Source: a virus
IMG/VR virus record: IMGVR_UViG_3300029309_000122
Location: 1 to 36,327 of that record
DNA length: 36,327 nucleotides
Strand: one strand, 5' to 3'
Of this stretch, positions 1-7,471 are shown in pieces. A program made the translations under genes and the position numbers. The stretch's first letter is position 1; each line of letters starts with the position of its first letter. The notes under the pieces were generated by a model. The model saw only the letters and a program-made list of their open reading frames with translations. It was not told the origin of the DNA and ran no database searches.

Positions 1-700
1 CTTTCTCGAGTTCTGCCGGTGTACTAATCTGCTCGCTTGTAGGGCCGCCCAGGGCATCTTCGCTTATCTGGTCAGCTATAGCGGCAAACATTCTTATAAT
101 CTGTGGGTTATCGCCTAAGTATGTTCCGTCGGCTAACTCGATATTATCCATAATATCATCGCTGCCTAACAGACTTACAACTGCCGATCTCGCTCTCTCG
201 AGCTTTTGCGGCATTGCGTTGCCCCACTCTTGTTCGAGTTCTGCACGATTTTCGTTTACTATTTGCTGTGCAGTATACTCATTTTGTGATTGCGCTTGTG
301 TAAAGGTATCATTTAGAAAATCGACAACCTTGCTTGCCTGGCCGCTGCTTAATCCATTAGCCAAAGCTGTTTCTTTAAATGCGCTTTGTTCTTCATCCGT
401 GAATAAATCCGGAAAACTTATTTCATATCCCGATACATCCGCCGGCGATCCAAGCTTACGATAGACTTCTAGCCGCTCATCATCGGTGGCATGCTTGCCA
501 GGGATTGCTATTTTATCCGCTCCTATCATGCGCTGCGCGTGCATATAGGATTTTGCCAGGCCATTAACATCCTGGAAATTTGCAAATATAGGGTTGCCTT
601 TGAACTCGTCGCCTAATGTATCGGCAAAAGCGACTGGTGTTTCTTGTGCTACTGTTTCTTGAGATTGAGATTCCTCAATTACCTCTGCTGTTTCATTCAC
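1..700 (-). CDS. Capsid scaffolding protein, left copy, cut by the window edge (C-terminus missing)
   Basis: This is the variant copy of the complete scaffold gene at 35182-36003. It lacks the last ~40 codons because the window starts inside it. Translation starts at a GTG (698-700) behind AGGA in the AAGAAAGGATC leader and overlaps the end of the upstream Bbp19-like gene by 8 bases, so the two are translationally coupled. The product is acidic and mostly helical, with an N-terminal Glu/Gln-rich stretch, as expected for a head assembly scaffold that is absent from the mature virion. The role rests on its position between portal and major capsid genes. Confidence 0.8.
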   Translation of the reverse strand, partial: MNETAEVIEESQSQETVAQETPVAFADTLGDEFKGNPIFANFQDVNGLAKSYMHAQRMIGADKIAIPGKHATDDERLEVYRKLGSPADVSGYEISFPDLFTDEEQSAFKETALANGLSSGQASKVVDFLNDTFTQAQSQNEYTAQQIVNENRAELEQEWGNAMPQKLERARSAVVSLLGSDDIMDNIELADGTYLGDNPQIIRMFAAIADQISEDALGGPTSEQISTPAELEK

Positions 701-911
701 TGTTAAGATCCTTTCTTTCTTCTAACATTCGTAAAATTATGAGCATCGCATTGCGCTGCCCCTCATAGAACGCACTTTCATGGGGATCCCCCGGAACATG
801 CGTGCTTTTGTATAGACCGAACCTTTTTTTAAGATCGTCTAATACTTGTGCGCCATCATCTGTTGTAAACACGGCGCGATATATACGTTGTAAATCCTCT
901 ATCTCCATCAT
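693..911 (-). CDS. Bbp19-family small phage protein (left copy)
   Basis: This 72-residue protein has the signature of the Bbp19 family named from Bordetella phage BPP-1: an F-T-T-D-D-G-A-Q-VL-x-DL opening followed by an E-G-Q-R-N helix near residue 52. The function in the family is unknown. In BPP-1-like head modules the gene sits between portal and scaffold, exactly as here. It overlaps the portal stop by ATGA-type coupling (908-911) and the scaffold GTG start at its own end. The second copy at 35996-36214 differs by I4L and Y49F only. It is probably a head-assembly accessory, by position. Confidence 0.8.
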   Translation of the reverse strand: MMEIEDLQRIYRAVFTTDDGAQVLDDLKKRFGLYKSTHVPGDPHESAFYEGQRNAMLIILRMLEERKDLNSE

Positions 912-2518
912 TCAGCCTGGCCTTGCAGCGCTGATACTAGCGGCGCTACGTTACGCGCTTGCTCAGAGTTTTGCATTTCTTGCTGCGCTTCTTGTTGTGC
1001 AGCGGCTGCCTCTTGCTGTTGCTGGCGCATCTCGGCTACTTGCTGATCGGATAGAATAACTTGTGCCGGCAATCCGGTGACTTTTATAATGTATTTTACT
1101 AACCCATCATTATCGAGAAAGTCAGTAATGCCTGGTATGGCCTCTGACAATCCGGTCATTAGTTCAATTCCACGCACTAGATTTTGTAGATCCCCTATCT
1201 TTTGGGCCTTTGCCAGCGGTGATACGTACTCGATATCTATATCTTGTCCTTGCAGTTCTTCCGGTGCTGGCGGTAAAACACCCTGGGTAAGCAGCAATTC
1301 AAACGTCCTATCGATAAGAGGCTTGAGTAATTCGGATTGCAATCGACCAAGCACCGGCCCTAACAATCGCAAGCGCTCTTCTTGCATCTGCAATGTTTGT
1401 GTTGCTGTCATTGTTCTATCGGTTGACGCTAACAGCTGGTCAACATAAAAGATCCGGCGAATCTGATCTTGCCGCCTCTCCTCCTGGTTAAGCTGCAACA
1501 AGTTATTTGCATCGGTTTTCAAAGGCTCGATACGATCTCTTGATCCCGATCTATAGAAATTCAGTGCGCCTGGTGATGTTCTGACCGGCAAAACATAGCC
1601 ATCATCCGGAACCATTAGCGGCGGATCCAACTGCTTTTGTGCTGCACGAATACCAATCTCGGCCATTTTCGACACCATCATCGTATCGGCAAGGCTTGTG
1701 TGCGCCGGAGAGTGTCCGTAAACACTCGAGCTATCCTTAGTAAATCGTGGTGTTGCGATAGGCATACTATCGAAACCGCTTTCTTGCATCAGTGTTTTGC
1801 TGTCGAAACAGTAGTGAATAGACGCAAACGGCTTGTCTTTTGCTGCTTTTGCTAATCCTCCAGCATCTTGTCGTGGATAAATAGCGTTAATAATTGGATG
1901 TTTTTCTAATGGATCGTTCTCGAGCGACTTACGTATTTTCTCCGATAGGTTTTCTCTGCCAAACTTTTGCTCGGCTTGCCTGGCGGTCAACTCATACTTA
2001 CGATAGACAGTATCAACACGGCCCTCATGGTTCTCGGCGATGTAGATTTCTGCTATATGCCTGGTAGAAAACCGAATATCTTGGCCCATTTCTTTTTCGA
2101 TCGCCAGCGCTGCTGTTCCGAAAACTACTAGATCGTAATATAATTCATGTATTTCTTGCTGAAAGTTCGATCTTTCTAACTCCTGGTACATAATATCGGT
2201 GCATGTTTCTAACCATTCGTTCAACTCATCGACTTTCTGGAAATCTCTGTTTCGATACCGCATAGAAAACCACGGCACGCTAGGACTTGTAAGTGTGCCG
2301 TGTAAGTTTGCTGCTAGCAATTCGACCGCATGTTGCGCCGTGGAGTCGAATATTCTTTGATCTTTTCTCTCGCCCGGTGTGCGTTTGTTGATGATATCCG
2401 CTTTCCTGGGTAAGAAAAAATCGGCAACCTCTTGCCATCTATTCTCGATGTTGCTGCGCTGTGTCGCTAGTGTTTCATAGCGTTTGTGCAGCATTTGTAC
2501 TAACTTCGATGGTTCCAT
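908..2518 (-). CDS. Portal (head-tail connector) protein
   Basis: At 536 residues this matches the podoviral head-tail connector family (T7 gp8 / BPP-1 Bbp21 type). It forms the dodecameric ring at the capsid vertex through which DNA is packaged and ejected. The N-terminus has the typical R-Y-E-T-L-x-x-x-R segment followed by W-x-x-x-x-x-F-x-x-P-R (residues 13-37), then the conserved DSTA and L-x-x-L-T-S-P-x-x-PWF segment near residues 58-84. The C-terminus (about 480-525) is a Gln/Glu/Ala-rich helix, likely the barrel. The start at 2518 sits just behind the preceding small gene's stop. The extreme C-terminus varies by three residues between the two copies in the window. Confidence 0.93.
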   Translation of the reverse strand: MEPSKLVQMLHKRYETLATQRSNIENRWQEVADFFLPRKADIINKRTPGERKDQRIFDSTAQHAVELLAANLHGTLTSPSVPWFSMRYRNRDFQKVDELNEWLETCTDIMYQELERSNFQQEIHELYYDLVVFGTAALAIEKEMGQDIRFSTRHIAEIYIAENHEGRVDTVYRKYELTARQAEQKFGRENLSEKIRKSLENDPLEKHPIINAIYPRQDAGGLAKAAKDKPFASIHYCFDSKTLMQESGFDSMPIATPRFTKDSSSVYGHSPAHTSLADTMMVSKMAEIGIRAAQKQLDPPLMVPDDGYVLPVRTSPGALNFYRSGSRDRIEPLKTDANNLLQLNQEERRQDQIRRIFYVDQLLASTDRTMTATQTLQMQEERLRLLGPVLGRLQSELLKPLIDRTFELLLTQGVLPPAPEELQGQDIDIEYVSPLAKAQKIGDLQNLVRGIELMTGLSEAIPGITDFLDNDGLVKYIIKVTGLPAQVILSDQQVAEMRQQQQEAAAAQQEAQQEMQNSEQARNVAPLVSALQGQAE

Positions 2519-2520
2519 AT

Positions 2521-2793
2521 CTAACTCTTTTTATTGCGCTTGGCAAAGTTTCGTGCAGCCTCGACGCTGCCAAATCCCCAGGCTTTGAGCGCTAGTGCCT
2601 TGCGCGTTGGCTCGCCGTTTGGTTTCTTCATAGCGCCACGCATGCCGGCAAATCTAGCGGCAAAACTAACGCGGCGACCACTCGTTCCCGATTTCTGCGG
2701 TGATTTTAAATTGCTGCCCTCAGTGCGTTTGAAAAATTTTCGACCAGCCTCGTTTAATCCGCCCTTTGGATTCTGGTATTTCTTGGCGACCAT
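2521..2793 (-). CDS. DUF6321-like small basic protein of the head region
   Basis: This 90-residue, strongly basic protein carries a conserved block L-N-E-A-G-R-K-F-F-K-R-T-E-G near residues 14-27, then R-R-V-S-F-A-A-R-F-A-G-M and W-G-F-G-S-V-E-A-A-R. I recognise this as a family of uncharacterised phage proteins annotated DUF6321. The function is unknown. Its start overlaps the stop of the upstream 50-residue gene as TAATG, and it lies immediately ahead of the portal gene, so a role in head assembly or packaging is a positional guess. Confidence 0.75.
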   Translation of the reverse strand: MVAKKYQNPKGGLNEAGRKFFKRTEGSNLKSPQKSGTSGRRVSFAARFAGMRGAMKKPNGEPTRKALALKAWGFGSVEAARNFAKRNKKS

Positions 2794-2945
2794 TACGCTT
2801 TTTTCTTGTTTTTCTTGCTATCCGGAAAACCAGCTTGCATGTTTTTATAGGCTTTTGCTGTTATAGTAGACTCGCTTTTTGGCCTGGATGTACCAGCTTT
2901 TTTGCGTCTATTGATGTTGTAATATAAACCCTTTTTTGCAGCCAT
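2793..2945 (-). CDS. Very small Lys-rich phage protein (50 residues)
   Basis: This short ORF begins MAAKKGLYYNINRRKKAGTS and ends in a run of lysines. The same opening (KGLY-x-NI-x-R-R-K-x-AG-T-S-R) recurs in small proteins beside terminase and portal genes of many podoviruses. It is joined to both neighbours by TAATG stop-start overlaps (2943-2947 and 2791-2795), which strongly supports that it is translated. No function is known. Its charge would suit contact with DNA or with the acidic scaffold, but that is only a guess. Confidence 0.8.
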   Translation of the reverse strand: MAAKKGLYYNINRRKKAGTSRPKSESTITAKAYKNMQAGFPDSKKNKKKA

Positions 2946-3133
2946 TAGTAACCTCCGGTCATTAGTGTTTTGCGCTTCATAGCTCTAGGCTTTCCGCCTT
3001 TTGCACGACCCTCAAACCGCTGTTTCATACGCTCCATAGGGTCTATATCCATTGCCATAGATATGCCGGCCTTGCCTTGTGGTGACAAACGGCCCATCAT
3101 GCCAGCAATATTCTTAGTTCTCTTAACTCTCAA
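2945..3133 (-). CDS. Small basic Met/Gly-rich protein (62 residues)
   Basis: Unrecognised 62-residue basic protein beginning MRVKRTKNIAGMMGRLSPQG and rich in Met, Arg, Lys and Gly. It overlaps the upstream gene's stop by ATGA-like coupling (3130-3133), and its TAA shares bases with the ATG of the next gene. It belongs to the tight small-gene block between large terminase and portal. The composition looks disordered and DNA- or RNA-compatible. The translational coupling is the main evidence that it is real. Confidence 0.7.
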   Translation of the reverse strand: MRVKRTKNIAGMMGRLSPQGKAGISMAMDIDPMERMKQRFEGRAKGGKPRAMKRKTLMTGGY

Positions 3134-3711
3134 TTTATTAAACCTTTCAGTCTGCGCTTATCGCGCACCGGTGCATTGCTCAATAAACCTTGTGATGATG
3201 TTAATATTGTTCCTTTACGGCCTTTTTTGCCGCTTTCCATTGCCTCATCTTCTAATTCACCGGACGATGCTGGATCATCGGCAACTGTTGCTGGTGCTAC
3301 CGGTGGTTTTAATTCTGTGGTTGTACCGCTTGTTGTTGCGGATCCGCCGCCGCTAGCGCCGCCAGTCATTGTTGATCGTGTGCTTTTTTCCTCATATCCG
3401 CGTTCTTCTCTGACGGATCGACCGGTATTAGGATCGGTACGCTCTCCCATCGGATCACGCATATCAGCCATCGCTGCCATAGCTCTTTCATTTGCTGCAA
3501 CATTTTCTTGAAATCTTTTTTCACGACCAGCTTCGCTCATATCTATGCTTTGTCCTGGGCCAGCCAAAAACCTATCCAATCTTGTTGGCTCACTGAAACT
3601 TACACTTTTTTGAAAACTGTCTATCGCTGCACCGGTACGACGACCAAAATCTGTGCCTCTACCCTGGCTAACATTGCTAATAGCATTGAAAAAATCAGTA
3701 AAAAATCCCAT
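3130..3711 (-). CDS. Conserved head-region protein with C-terminal KGTILTSSQGL motif
   Basis: This 193-residue protein starts MGFFTDFFNAISNV, has a low-complexity middle (Gly/Ser/Thr and Pro-rich, residues ~105-150), and ends with a basic motif R-K-G-T-I-L-T-S-S-Q-G-L-L near residues 164-176. Short proteins with that C-terminal motif are common between the terminase and portal genes of T7-like podoviruses and have no assigned function. It begins about 8 bases after the large terminase stop. The length and disorder suggest a packaging or assembly accessory. Confidence 0.7.
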   Translation of the reverse strand: MGFFTDFFNAISNVSQGRGTDFGRRTGAAIDSFQKSVSFSEPTRLDRFLAGPGQSIDMSEAGREKRFQENVAANERAMAAMADMRDPMGERTDPNTGRSVREERGYEEKSTRSTMTGGASGGGSATTSGTTTELKPPVAPATVADDPASSGELEDEAMESGKKGRKGTILTSSQGLLSNAPVRDKRRLKGLIN

Positions 3712-3719
3712 GATATCTC

Positions 3720-4988
3720 CTAAAAAACGCGGTAATCATTCATTGCTGTTTGCTGCATAGGCGCAAATTGACGTTTATCCTCGCGTAATCCTATAGCGCT
3801 GTAGCGAAAAGCATCCGCTGAGTGCGATGACCAGTCGTGTTTTATTGTTGTCGAAAAGGATCGTGTGCGCTCGTTATACACACGATGATACTGTCGTAAT
3901 GCCTCTAGGCCGTGTTTGCAGTTATCCCGGTCAAACCAGGCGCGCTCGATAAGCAGCTGCGCTGCGTGTATGCCATCATCAATAGGGAGTTTTGGCACAA
4001 CCCTAAAATTTATTCCTAGATCCCAGGCAACCTCACGTCTGCTTTTGCCGGATCCTAACTCTCTTACTTCTATATCGTGCGGTGCATAGTGACTATCATA
4101 GAGATACTCACGTTCTTGCAGCACTCGAGCATAGTGCGGTAATCCCTCGCCTCTTGCCTCATAATAATCAATGTAATGTACGGCCCGGCCTACGACCTGG
4201 ACAAACCAAATCGCTGTGCTATCGCCGACCCCCAAATCCCAAAACGTGTCCACACGAACACTGGAATCATAAGGTACTTTTGATATGCGCCCATCCTGGA
4301 ACGCTTTTTGTAGCTCTTTTCCAAAGATAGATCCGGGTACGTTAGCAACCCAGGAACATTCGTATTCCTGGTTATACTGATCCTCCGACATGCCGATCCG
4401 CGCCGACTCCAGTTCGGTATCTGGTAATATCCCGGTTTTACTCGCTGGGTACGTGGCAGCGAACCAATCCTTAGATGCGGTGGCCGCCTCGTATAGTTCG
4501 AAAAAGGCATTGTGTCCTCTCGGTGTACCAATGAATAAAGCTTTTCCCTCACGATCCGATAAGGCTGGTCGTATGACTTCCGGAAATAAGTTCTCCGGCA
4601 TATCCGCCATTTCGTCCAAACACGCCATATCAAGGTATATTCCACGCAGACTTGCCGGATTTTCGGAACCAAGCAGCTGTATTCTTGCACCATTCGGCAG
4701 ATCGCAGCGCAGTTCTGTTTCGTGAAAACGCGCCATCGGTATGTTGACTGCGAACTGTTTTAGATAATCCCAGGCAACTTGTTTGGCCTGGCGATAGGTT
4801 GGCGCTATATAGGCATATCGTGGGTTTGGTTTGGCGCATAAGATAGCCTCACGCAACAAATGATTAATCGCCATCACTGTCTTGCCGGCTCTCCGGTGCA
4901 TCACCACTACCGCCCATCGATGTTTGTCTAGCTGATCGTGTAGTTCCTTTTGCACTGTGCGCGGTGCGTATGGGATTTTTATTTCCAT
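3720..4988 (-). CDS. terL: Terminase large subunit (DNA-packaging ATPase and nuclease)
   Basis: This protein drives DNA into the prohead and cuts the concatemer. With the chosen ATG at 4988 it has 422 residues. The ATPase domain shows a Walker A variant H-R-R-A-G-K-T (residues 31-37) and Walker B with catalytic Glu in I-Y-L-D-M-A-C-L-D-E (117-126), followed by the coupling motif G-T-P-R-G. The RNase H-like nuclease begins with F-W-D-L-G-V-G-D-S near residue 245 and ends with H-S-A-D-A-F-R-Y. An upstream in-frame ATG (5060) would add 24 Cys-rich residues unlike the family, so I prefer the internal start, which has GAGAG at a fair distance. Its likely partner is the small terminase at 6385. Confidence 0.95.
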   Translation of the reverse strand: MEIKIPYAPRTVQKELHDQLDKHRWAVVVMHRRAGKTVMAINHLLREAILCAKPNPRYAYIAPTYRQAKQVAWDYLKQFAVNIPMARFHETELRCDLPNGARIQLLGSENPASLRGIYLDMACLDEMADMPENLFPEVIRPALSDREGKALFIGTPRGHNAFFELYEAATASKDWFAATYPASKTGILPDTELESARIGMSEDQYNQEYECSWVANVPGSIFGKELQKAFQDGRISKVPYDSSVRVDTFWDLGVGDSTAIWFVQVVGRAVHYIDYYEARGEGLPHYARVLQEREYLYDSHYAPHDIEVRELGSGKSRREVAWDLGINFRVVPKLPIDDGIHAAQLLIERAWFDRDNCKHGLEALRQYHRVYNERTRSFSTTIKHDWSSHSADAFRYSAIGLREDKRQFAPMQQTAMNDYRVF

Positions 4989-5142
4989 ATTTATACTCTC
5001 GCCGCAACTGCCGCAGCATGAAATCTCTATGCAGCCGCTTTCTCTCTTCGTTCTTGGCAAAGAACGCAGCTTTTTTTTGAAATAGCGTGTCGTCTATGCT
5101 TTTTTCTTCATCTTCGATGAAACAATCTTTTTCTGTAGATCT

Positions 5143-5439
5143 TTAGGTAGGGTCTTCTGTCCAGCCGTTAAGATCGATTTCTTCTTCGCTGGCATTGCAC
5201 TCTTGGATTTTCCGTAACCTCCAGGCATGTTTGTCCTCCTCAAATTTAATTAATGCGTTTAAATACCACTCCGCTTTGCGGAGATCCTCGACACCATTCT
5301 TATGCTTATAGCGCCACAGATACTGCACGATAGTTCCCTGGCAAAACGCGCCAAAGTCCTCACCCAACATCGATCGCAGCGCATCTATGCACTCTATATC
5401 GCCATCGGTGTAATGCTGCGGTCTGTTTACGTTATCCAT
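5143..5439 (-). CDS. DUF3310 protein (T7 gp1.7-like)
   Basis: This 98-residue protein has the DUF3310 pattern: V-N-R-P-Q-H-Y at residues 4-10, then IEC-I-D-A-L, then F-C-Q-G-T-I-x-x-YLWRYK-K-N-G-x-x-DL-x-K-A-x-WYL. In T7, gp1.7, a member of this group, has nucleotide (thymidylate) kinase activity; here only the family match is visible. The ATG at 5439 overlaps the upstream stop (AATGGATAA), which decides the start over a TTG 12 bases earlier. It sits in the leftward operon between the methyltransferase-like gene and the large terminase. Confidence 0.8.
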   Translation of the reverse strand: MDNVNRPQHYTDGDIECIDALRSMLGEDFGAFCQGTIVQYLWRYKHKNGVEDLRKAEWYLNALIKFEEDKHAWRLRKIQECNASEEEIDLNGWTEDPT

Positions 5440-5614
5440 TGCGATCAACAATCGTCTTTAATTTAGGCTTGCAATACGCGCTGTATGGACTGCCAGTGCC
5501 TTTCTTGTTGATTAAGGACATATGCCAGCTGCAATCTTGATAGTTGCCTATCTCGGCCTCTTCCATCACTTCTGATCCCTTTAATATAACCAGGATAAAC
5601 ACTACAGTTTTCAT
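5432..5614 (-). CDS. Small protein with hydrophobic N-terminus (60 residues)
   Basis: Unrecognised protein starting MKTVVFILVILKGSE, so residues 3-11 form a short hydrophobic stretch. The middle holds a C-S-W-H-M-S-L-I-N-K-K-G-T-G block. It starts at an ATG that overlaps the previous gene's TGA (ATGA at 5611-5614) and ends overlapping the DUF3310 start, so it is embedded in a coupled operon. The hydrophobic part is short for a transmembrane helix, so a signal peptide or a soluble fold are both possible. Confidence 0.7.
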   Translation of the reverse strand: MKTVVFILVILKGSEVMEEAEIGNYQDCSWHMSLINKKGTGSPYSAYCKPKLKTIVDRNG

Positions 5615-6147
5615 TGACGGCCTATAAATTCTGTTTGCTTTGTCTGCATGTACTTGGTGAATAAATACCAGCACACATTGTCTTTACCGGTGTGTTTGCT
5701 ATCCGGGATCCACTTGACACGACCCACAGACACTATCAACCGGCAATAGGTTATTAACTCTCTCGCTTGCTTAGTGTGCATCCAGTCGGCATCAAAAAGC
5801 AGCCATGTAGGTTTAAGCGACATGAAATACTCGATCATAGGATGCAGTAAATCACGTCGCCAGGGAGGGTTCGTAATTATAGCGTCAGCCTCTAATATCT
5901 TCATCTCGTCTAACTCCAGCGCATCATGCTGAAGTATATCGGATCTACGCGGCTCTATATCGCTCTTGTAGCAGCACATAAGGCCGGCTAGCTCCAACAT
6001 ATCAATTAACTGTCCATCGCCAGCACACGGCTCGCAAAACAGCTTTACATCCGCATTATCCAGGTGCAGCAGCAATGGTTTGATAGCTGACGGAGGTGTC
6101 GGATAGAAATCTCTCGGTATCCGGTCAAATTCACTACGTTTACCCAT
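5611..6147 (-). CDS. DNA N6-adenine methyltransferase-like protein
   Basis: This 178-residue protein looks like a class I SAM-dependent methyltransferase of the Dam-like phage type. Residues 13-20 (DFYPTPPS) open the fold, C-E-P-C-A-G-D-G-Q-L (38-47) is the SAM-binding motif I, and N-P-P-W (93-96) is the catalytic motif IV for exocyclic amino methylation. Such phage enzymes often mask their DNA from host restriction. No target-recognition domain is obvious at this length. A Shine-Dalgarno GAGGA lies 5 bases before the ATG. It is the first gene after the 6148-6384 spacer. Confidence 0.75.
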   Translation of the reverse strand: MGKRSEFDRIPRDFYPTPPSAIKPLLLHLDNADVKLFCEPCAGDGQLIDMLELAGLMCCYKSDIEPRRSDILQHDALELDEMKILEADAIITNPPWRRDLLHPMIEYFMSLKPTWLLFDADWMHTKQARELITYCRLIVSVGRVKWIPDSKHTGKDNVCWYLFTKYMQTKQTEFIGRQ

Positions 6148-6384
6148 GTAGTCCTCATTGTGAATGTCTGTGTCCGGATTGGGTTATATATGTGTATACA
6201 GCGCGCGGTGTGGTCGCCGGGGGTAGGGTCAGCCGGTATATGCTCAGATATGCAGCGTAACAGCCACCATCCCCCACGCTTTCCAATAAAATAACTACGA
6301 TCGCAGCATGTTATCCAAATGTTATCCAATCGTTGCTGACTCGCGCGTGCGAATGAACGCAGTGTCAGTATGGCCTAACGGAAA
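6148..6384. other. Intergenic spacer between the small terminase and the methyltransferase genes
   Basis: No convincing gene is seen on either strand here. One open minus frame (6045-6329) has an unnatural Cys/Trp/His-rich product and overlaps the methyltransferase. The notable content is a tandem 11-base repeat at 6309-6330 identical to the attP arm repeats (listed separately), plus a GC-rich patch near 6210-6230. It may hold a promoter for the gene set running from the methyltransferase to the scaffold, but no clear -35/-10 pair was found. Confidence 0.5.
6309..6330 (-). repeat. Inverted extra copy of the attP arm-type tandem repeat
   Basis: Read on the minus strand these bases are two adjacent copies of TTTGGATAACA (the first with A in place of the leading T). 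The same pair occurs at 15170-15191 and 15364-15385 on either side of the attP core. A match this long 9 kb from attP is unlikely by chance and points to a common DNA-binding protein, integrase or a small regulator. Confidence 0.85.
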
Positions 6385-6801
6385 TTACCCAGCTTTGATA
6401 TCAACATCGCCTTTCTCCCAGGACAATGTAATCGTGCCGCTCATCCCTGGTGCTGCCATATCCTCGGACTTATTCCGTATGCCCTTTGGCTGCAACTGTG
6501 TGTGCCGTTTCTGCAATGTATCTACCTTCAAGCGTCGCATCTGTACCTCTGCCATCATATGCTTTGGATCCACTGGTAAAGGTTTGTTGAGCACCTCGTC
6601 GATCTCTTCCTGGATGCGCTCTCCCTGGATAGCTTTTGCTTTGGTATACATCTCATGCGCGTCGTCATTCTTCTGAATGTATCGATACACTGTATCATCG
6701 CTTGGAAATCCATCGATCTTTGCAATCTCGCGCATTGATTTGCCGCTGAGTAAATGATCGCAGATCTTCTCCATTAATTCTATGTTCATAAGCCGTGACA
6801 T
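6385..6801 (-). CDS. Terminase small subunit candidate (Sf6 gp1-like)
   Basis: With the ATG at 6801 (behind AGGTGG, 5 bases away) the protein has 138 residues. The N-terminal part holds a helix-turn-helix: S-M-R-E-I-A-K-I-D-G-F-P-S-D-D-T-V-Y-R-Y-I, the pattern of Sf6-type small terminases that recognise the packaging site and form a ring. A helical segment rich in Glu/Lys/Arg follows (residues ~60-105), then a probable beta C-terminus that would contact the large subunit. The gene is separated from terL by three genes, which is unusual but seen in podoviruses. An upstream in-frame ATG would add 8 residues without a ribosome site. Confidence 0.75.
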   Translation of the reverse strand: MSRLMNIELMEKICDHLLSGKSMREIAKIDGFPSDDTVYRYIQKNDDAHEMYTKAKAIQGERIQEEIDEVLNKPLPVDPKHMMAEVQMRRLKVDTLQKRHTQLQPKGIRNKSEDMAAPGMSGTITLSWEKGDVDIKAG

Positions 6802-6920
6802 TGATCCACCTAATTGACCAGGCATAAACCGGTGGAGCGGCTTACACCTGGCAAAATATCAGAAAGTGATATGAAAAAACTAATCGCCTACATCTATTGT
6901 CTTGGCAGACACATGACACA

Positions 6921-6957
6921 ATATTAGCAGTAATATCGCAAGATCTTGGCAATTATA
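6921..6957 (-). promoter_or_regulatory. Candidate leftward promoter -10 with adjacent inverted repeat
   Basis: The minus strand carries a consensus TATAAT at 6952-6957 in the spacer ahead of the small terminase gene. Just downstream is an inverted repeat ATATTA-N4-TAATAT (6921-6936), placed where an operator would block initiation. No good -35 box is visible, so activation by a phage protein is possible. This could be the start of the packaging/head transcription unit. Confidence 0.4.
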
Positions 6958-6992
6958 GCTGAAAGCGTACTATATTTCGTGCTTTCGTGCAA

Positions 6993-7457
6993 TCAATTTG
7001 TTATGACTTTTTGCGTCAATCTTTCTGGCTGCATCTTCATGCGATACGCAAGCTTAACGATTGCATCCAGGTAATTTGCTTTGACGCGCTTTGGTGAGAT
7101 ACGATCTTTACTAACCTTGCTAAGCTTTTCCCATGCTGGCCCACGTTCTCGGATGTATCCATTACGCAGCACCGCAGAGTAATTAACGGCCCATATCAAC
7201 CGGCGCTGCTCTGTGTCGCAATAGGCCAGTGATATATCGAGTGCCAGGAAATAGTCGTCAATATCTCTAGGTGTTGCTTTTGGTGCTTTTGGTGAAAACG
7301 CTGCGCTATTGTACGCATGCCAGGATTGTTCGTACTCGGGCCAGCTGGCTAATTTTCTTTTGACAATCGCCGGAGGCAGTCTGCGCTCCGTTGCTGCGGC
7401 TTGCAAAAACAGCGACTCAAGCCAGGTTACATCGTATGGAATCTCCTTATGCAACAT
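6993..7457 (-). CDS. DUF6362-like protein, possible transcription regulator
   Basis: This 154-residue basic, helical protein resembles the DUF6362 family of phage proteins: an early R-R-L-P-P-A-I block (residues ~25-31), W-P-E-Y, a D-I-D-D-Y-F-L-A-L-D segment, a central R-R-L-I-W-A-V-N-Y-S-A, and a late S-K-x-x-I-S-P-K-R-V-K-A-N-Y-L-D-A-I resembling a DNA-binding helix pair. Its place directly before the putative packaging/head transcription start fits a late-gene activator or antiterminator, but this is positional inference. A 25-codon leader ORF and a perfect palindrome (7460-7471) lie just upstream. Confidence 0.6.
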   Translation of the reverse strand: MLHKEIPYDVTWLESLFLQAAATERRLPPAIVKRKLASWPEYEQSWHAYNSAAFSPKAPKATPRDIDDYFLALDISLAYCDTEQRRLIWAVNYSAVLRNGYIRERGPAWEKLSKVSKDRISPKRVKANYLDAIVKLAYRMKMQPERLTQKVITN

Positions 7458-7459
7458 AC

Positions 7460-7471
7460 GTGTAATTACAC
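7460..7471. promoter_or_regulatory. Perfect 12-bp palindrome GTGTAATTACAC
   Basis: A perfect dyad placed 3 bases before the ATG of the DUF6362-like gene and overlapping the stop codon of the 25-codon leader ORF. It could be an operator or could shape translation initiation. It is different from the GTAACA-type operators on the plus-strand side. Confidence 0.45.

Larger units (their letters stand above)
1..1024. repeat. Left copy of a ~1 kb divergent direct repeat (same locus as 35304-36327)
   Basis: This stretch aligns base for base with 35304-36327 at a constant offset of 35303 until about base 928, where the right copy carries 9 extra bases. I count roughly 40-45 substitutions, mostly silent. 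It covers the end of the portal gene, the Bbp19-like gene and most of the scaffold gene. The contig therefore closes on itself, but its two ends derive from different strain variants. It is not an exact terminal repeat of the T7 kind. Confidence 0.95.

Noticed and set aside
1-1024. T7-like direct terminal repeat at the contig ends
   Set aside because: Such repeats are identical copies. These differ by about 4% and an indel and lie inside structural genes.
6045-6329. 94-residue minus-strand ORF over the spacer and methyltransferase start
   Set aside because: Unnatural composition, large overlap with the methyltransferase gene, and it covers the repeat element.
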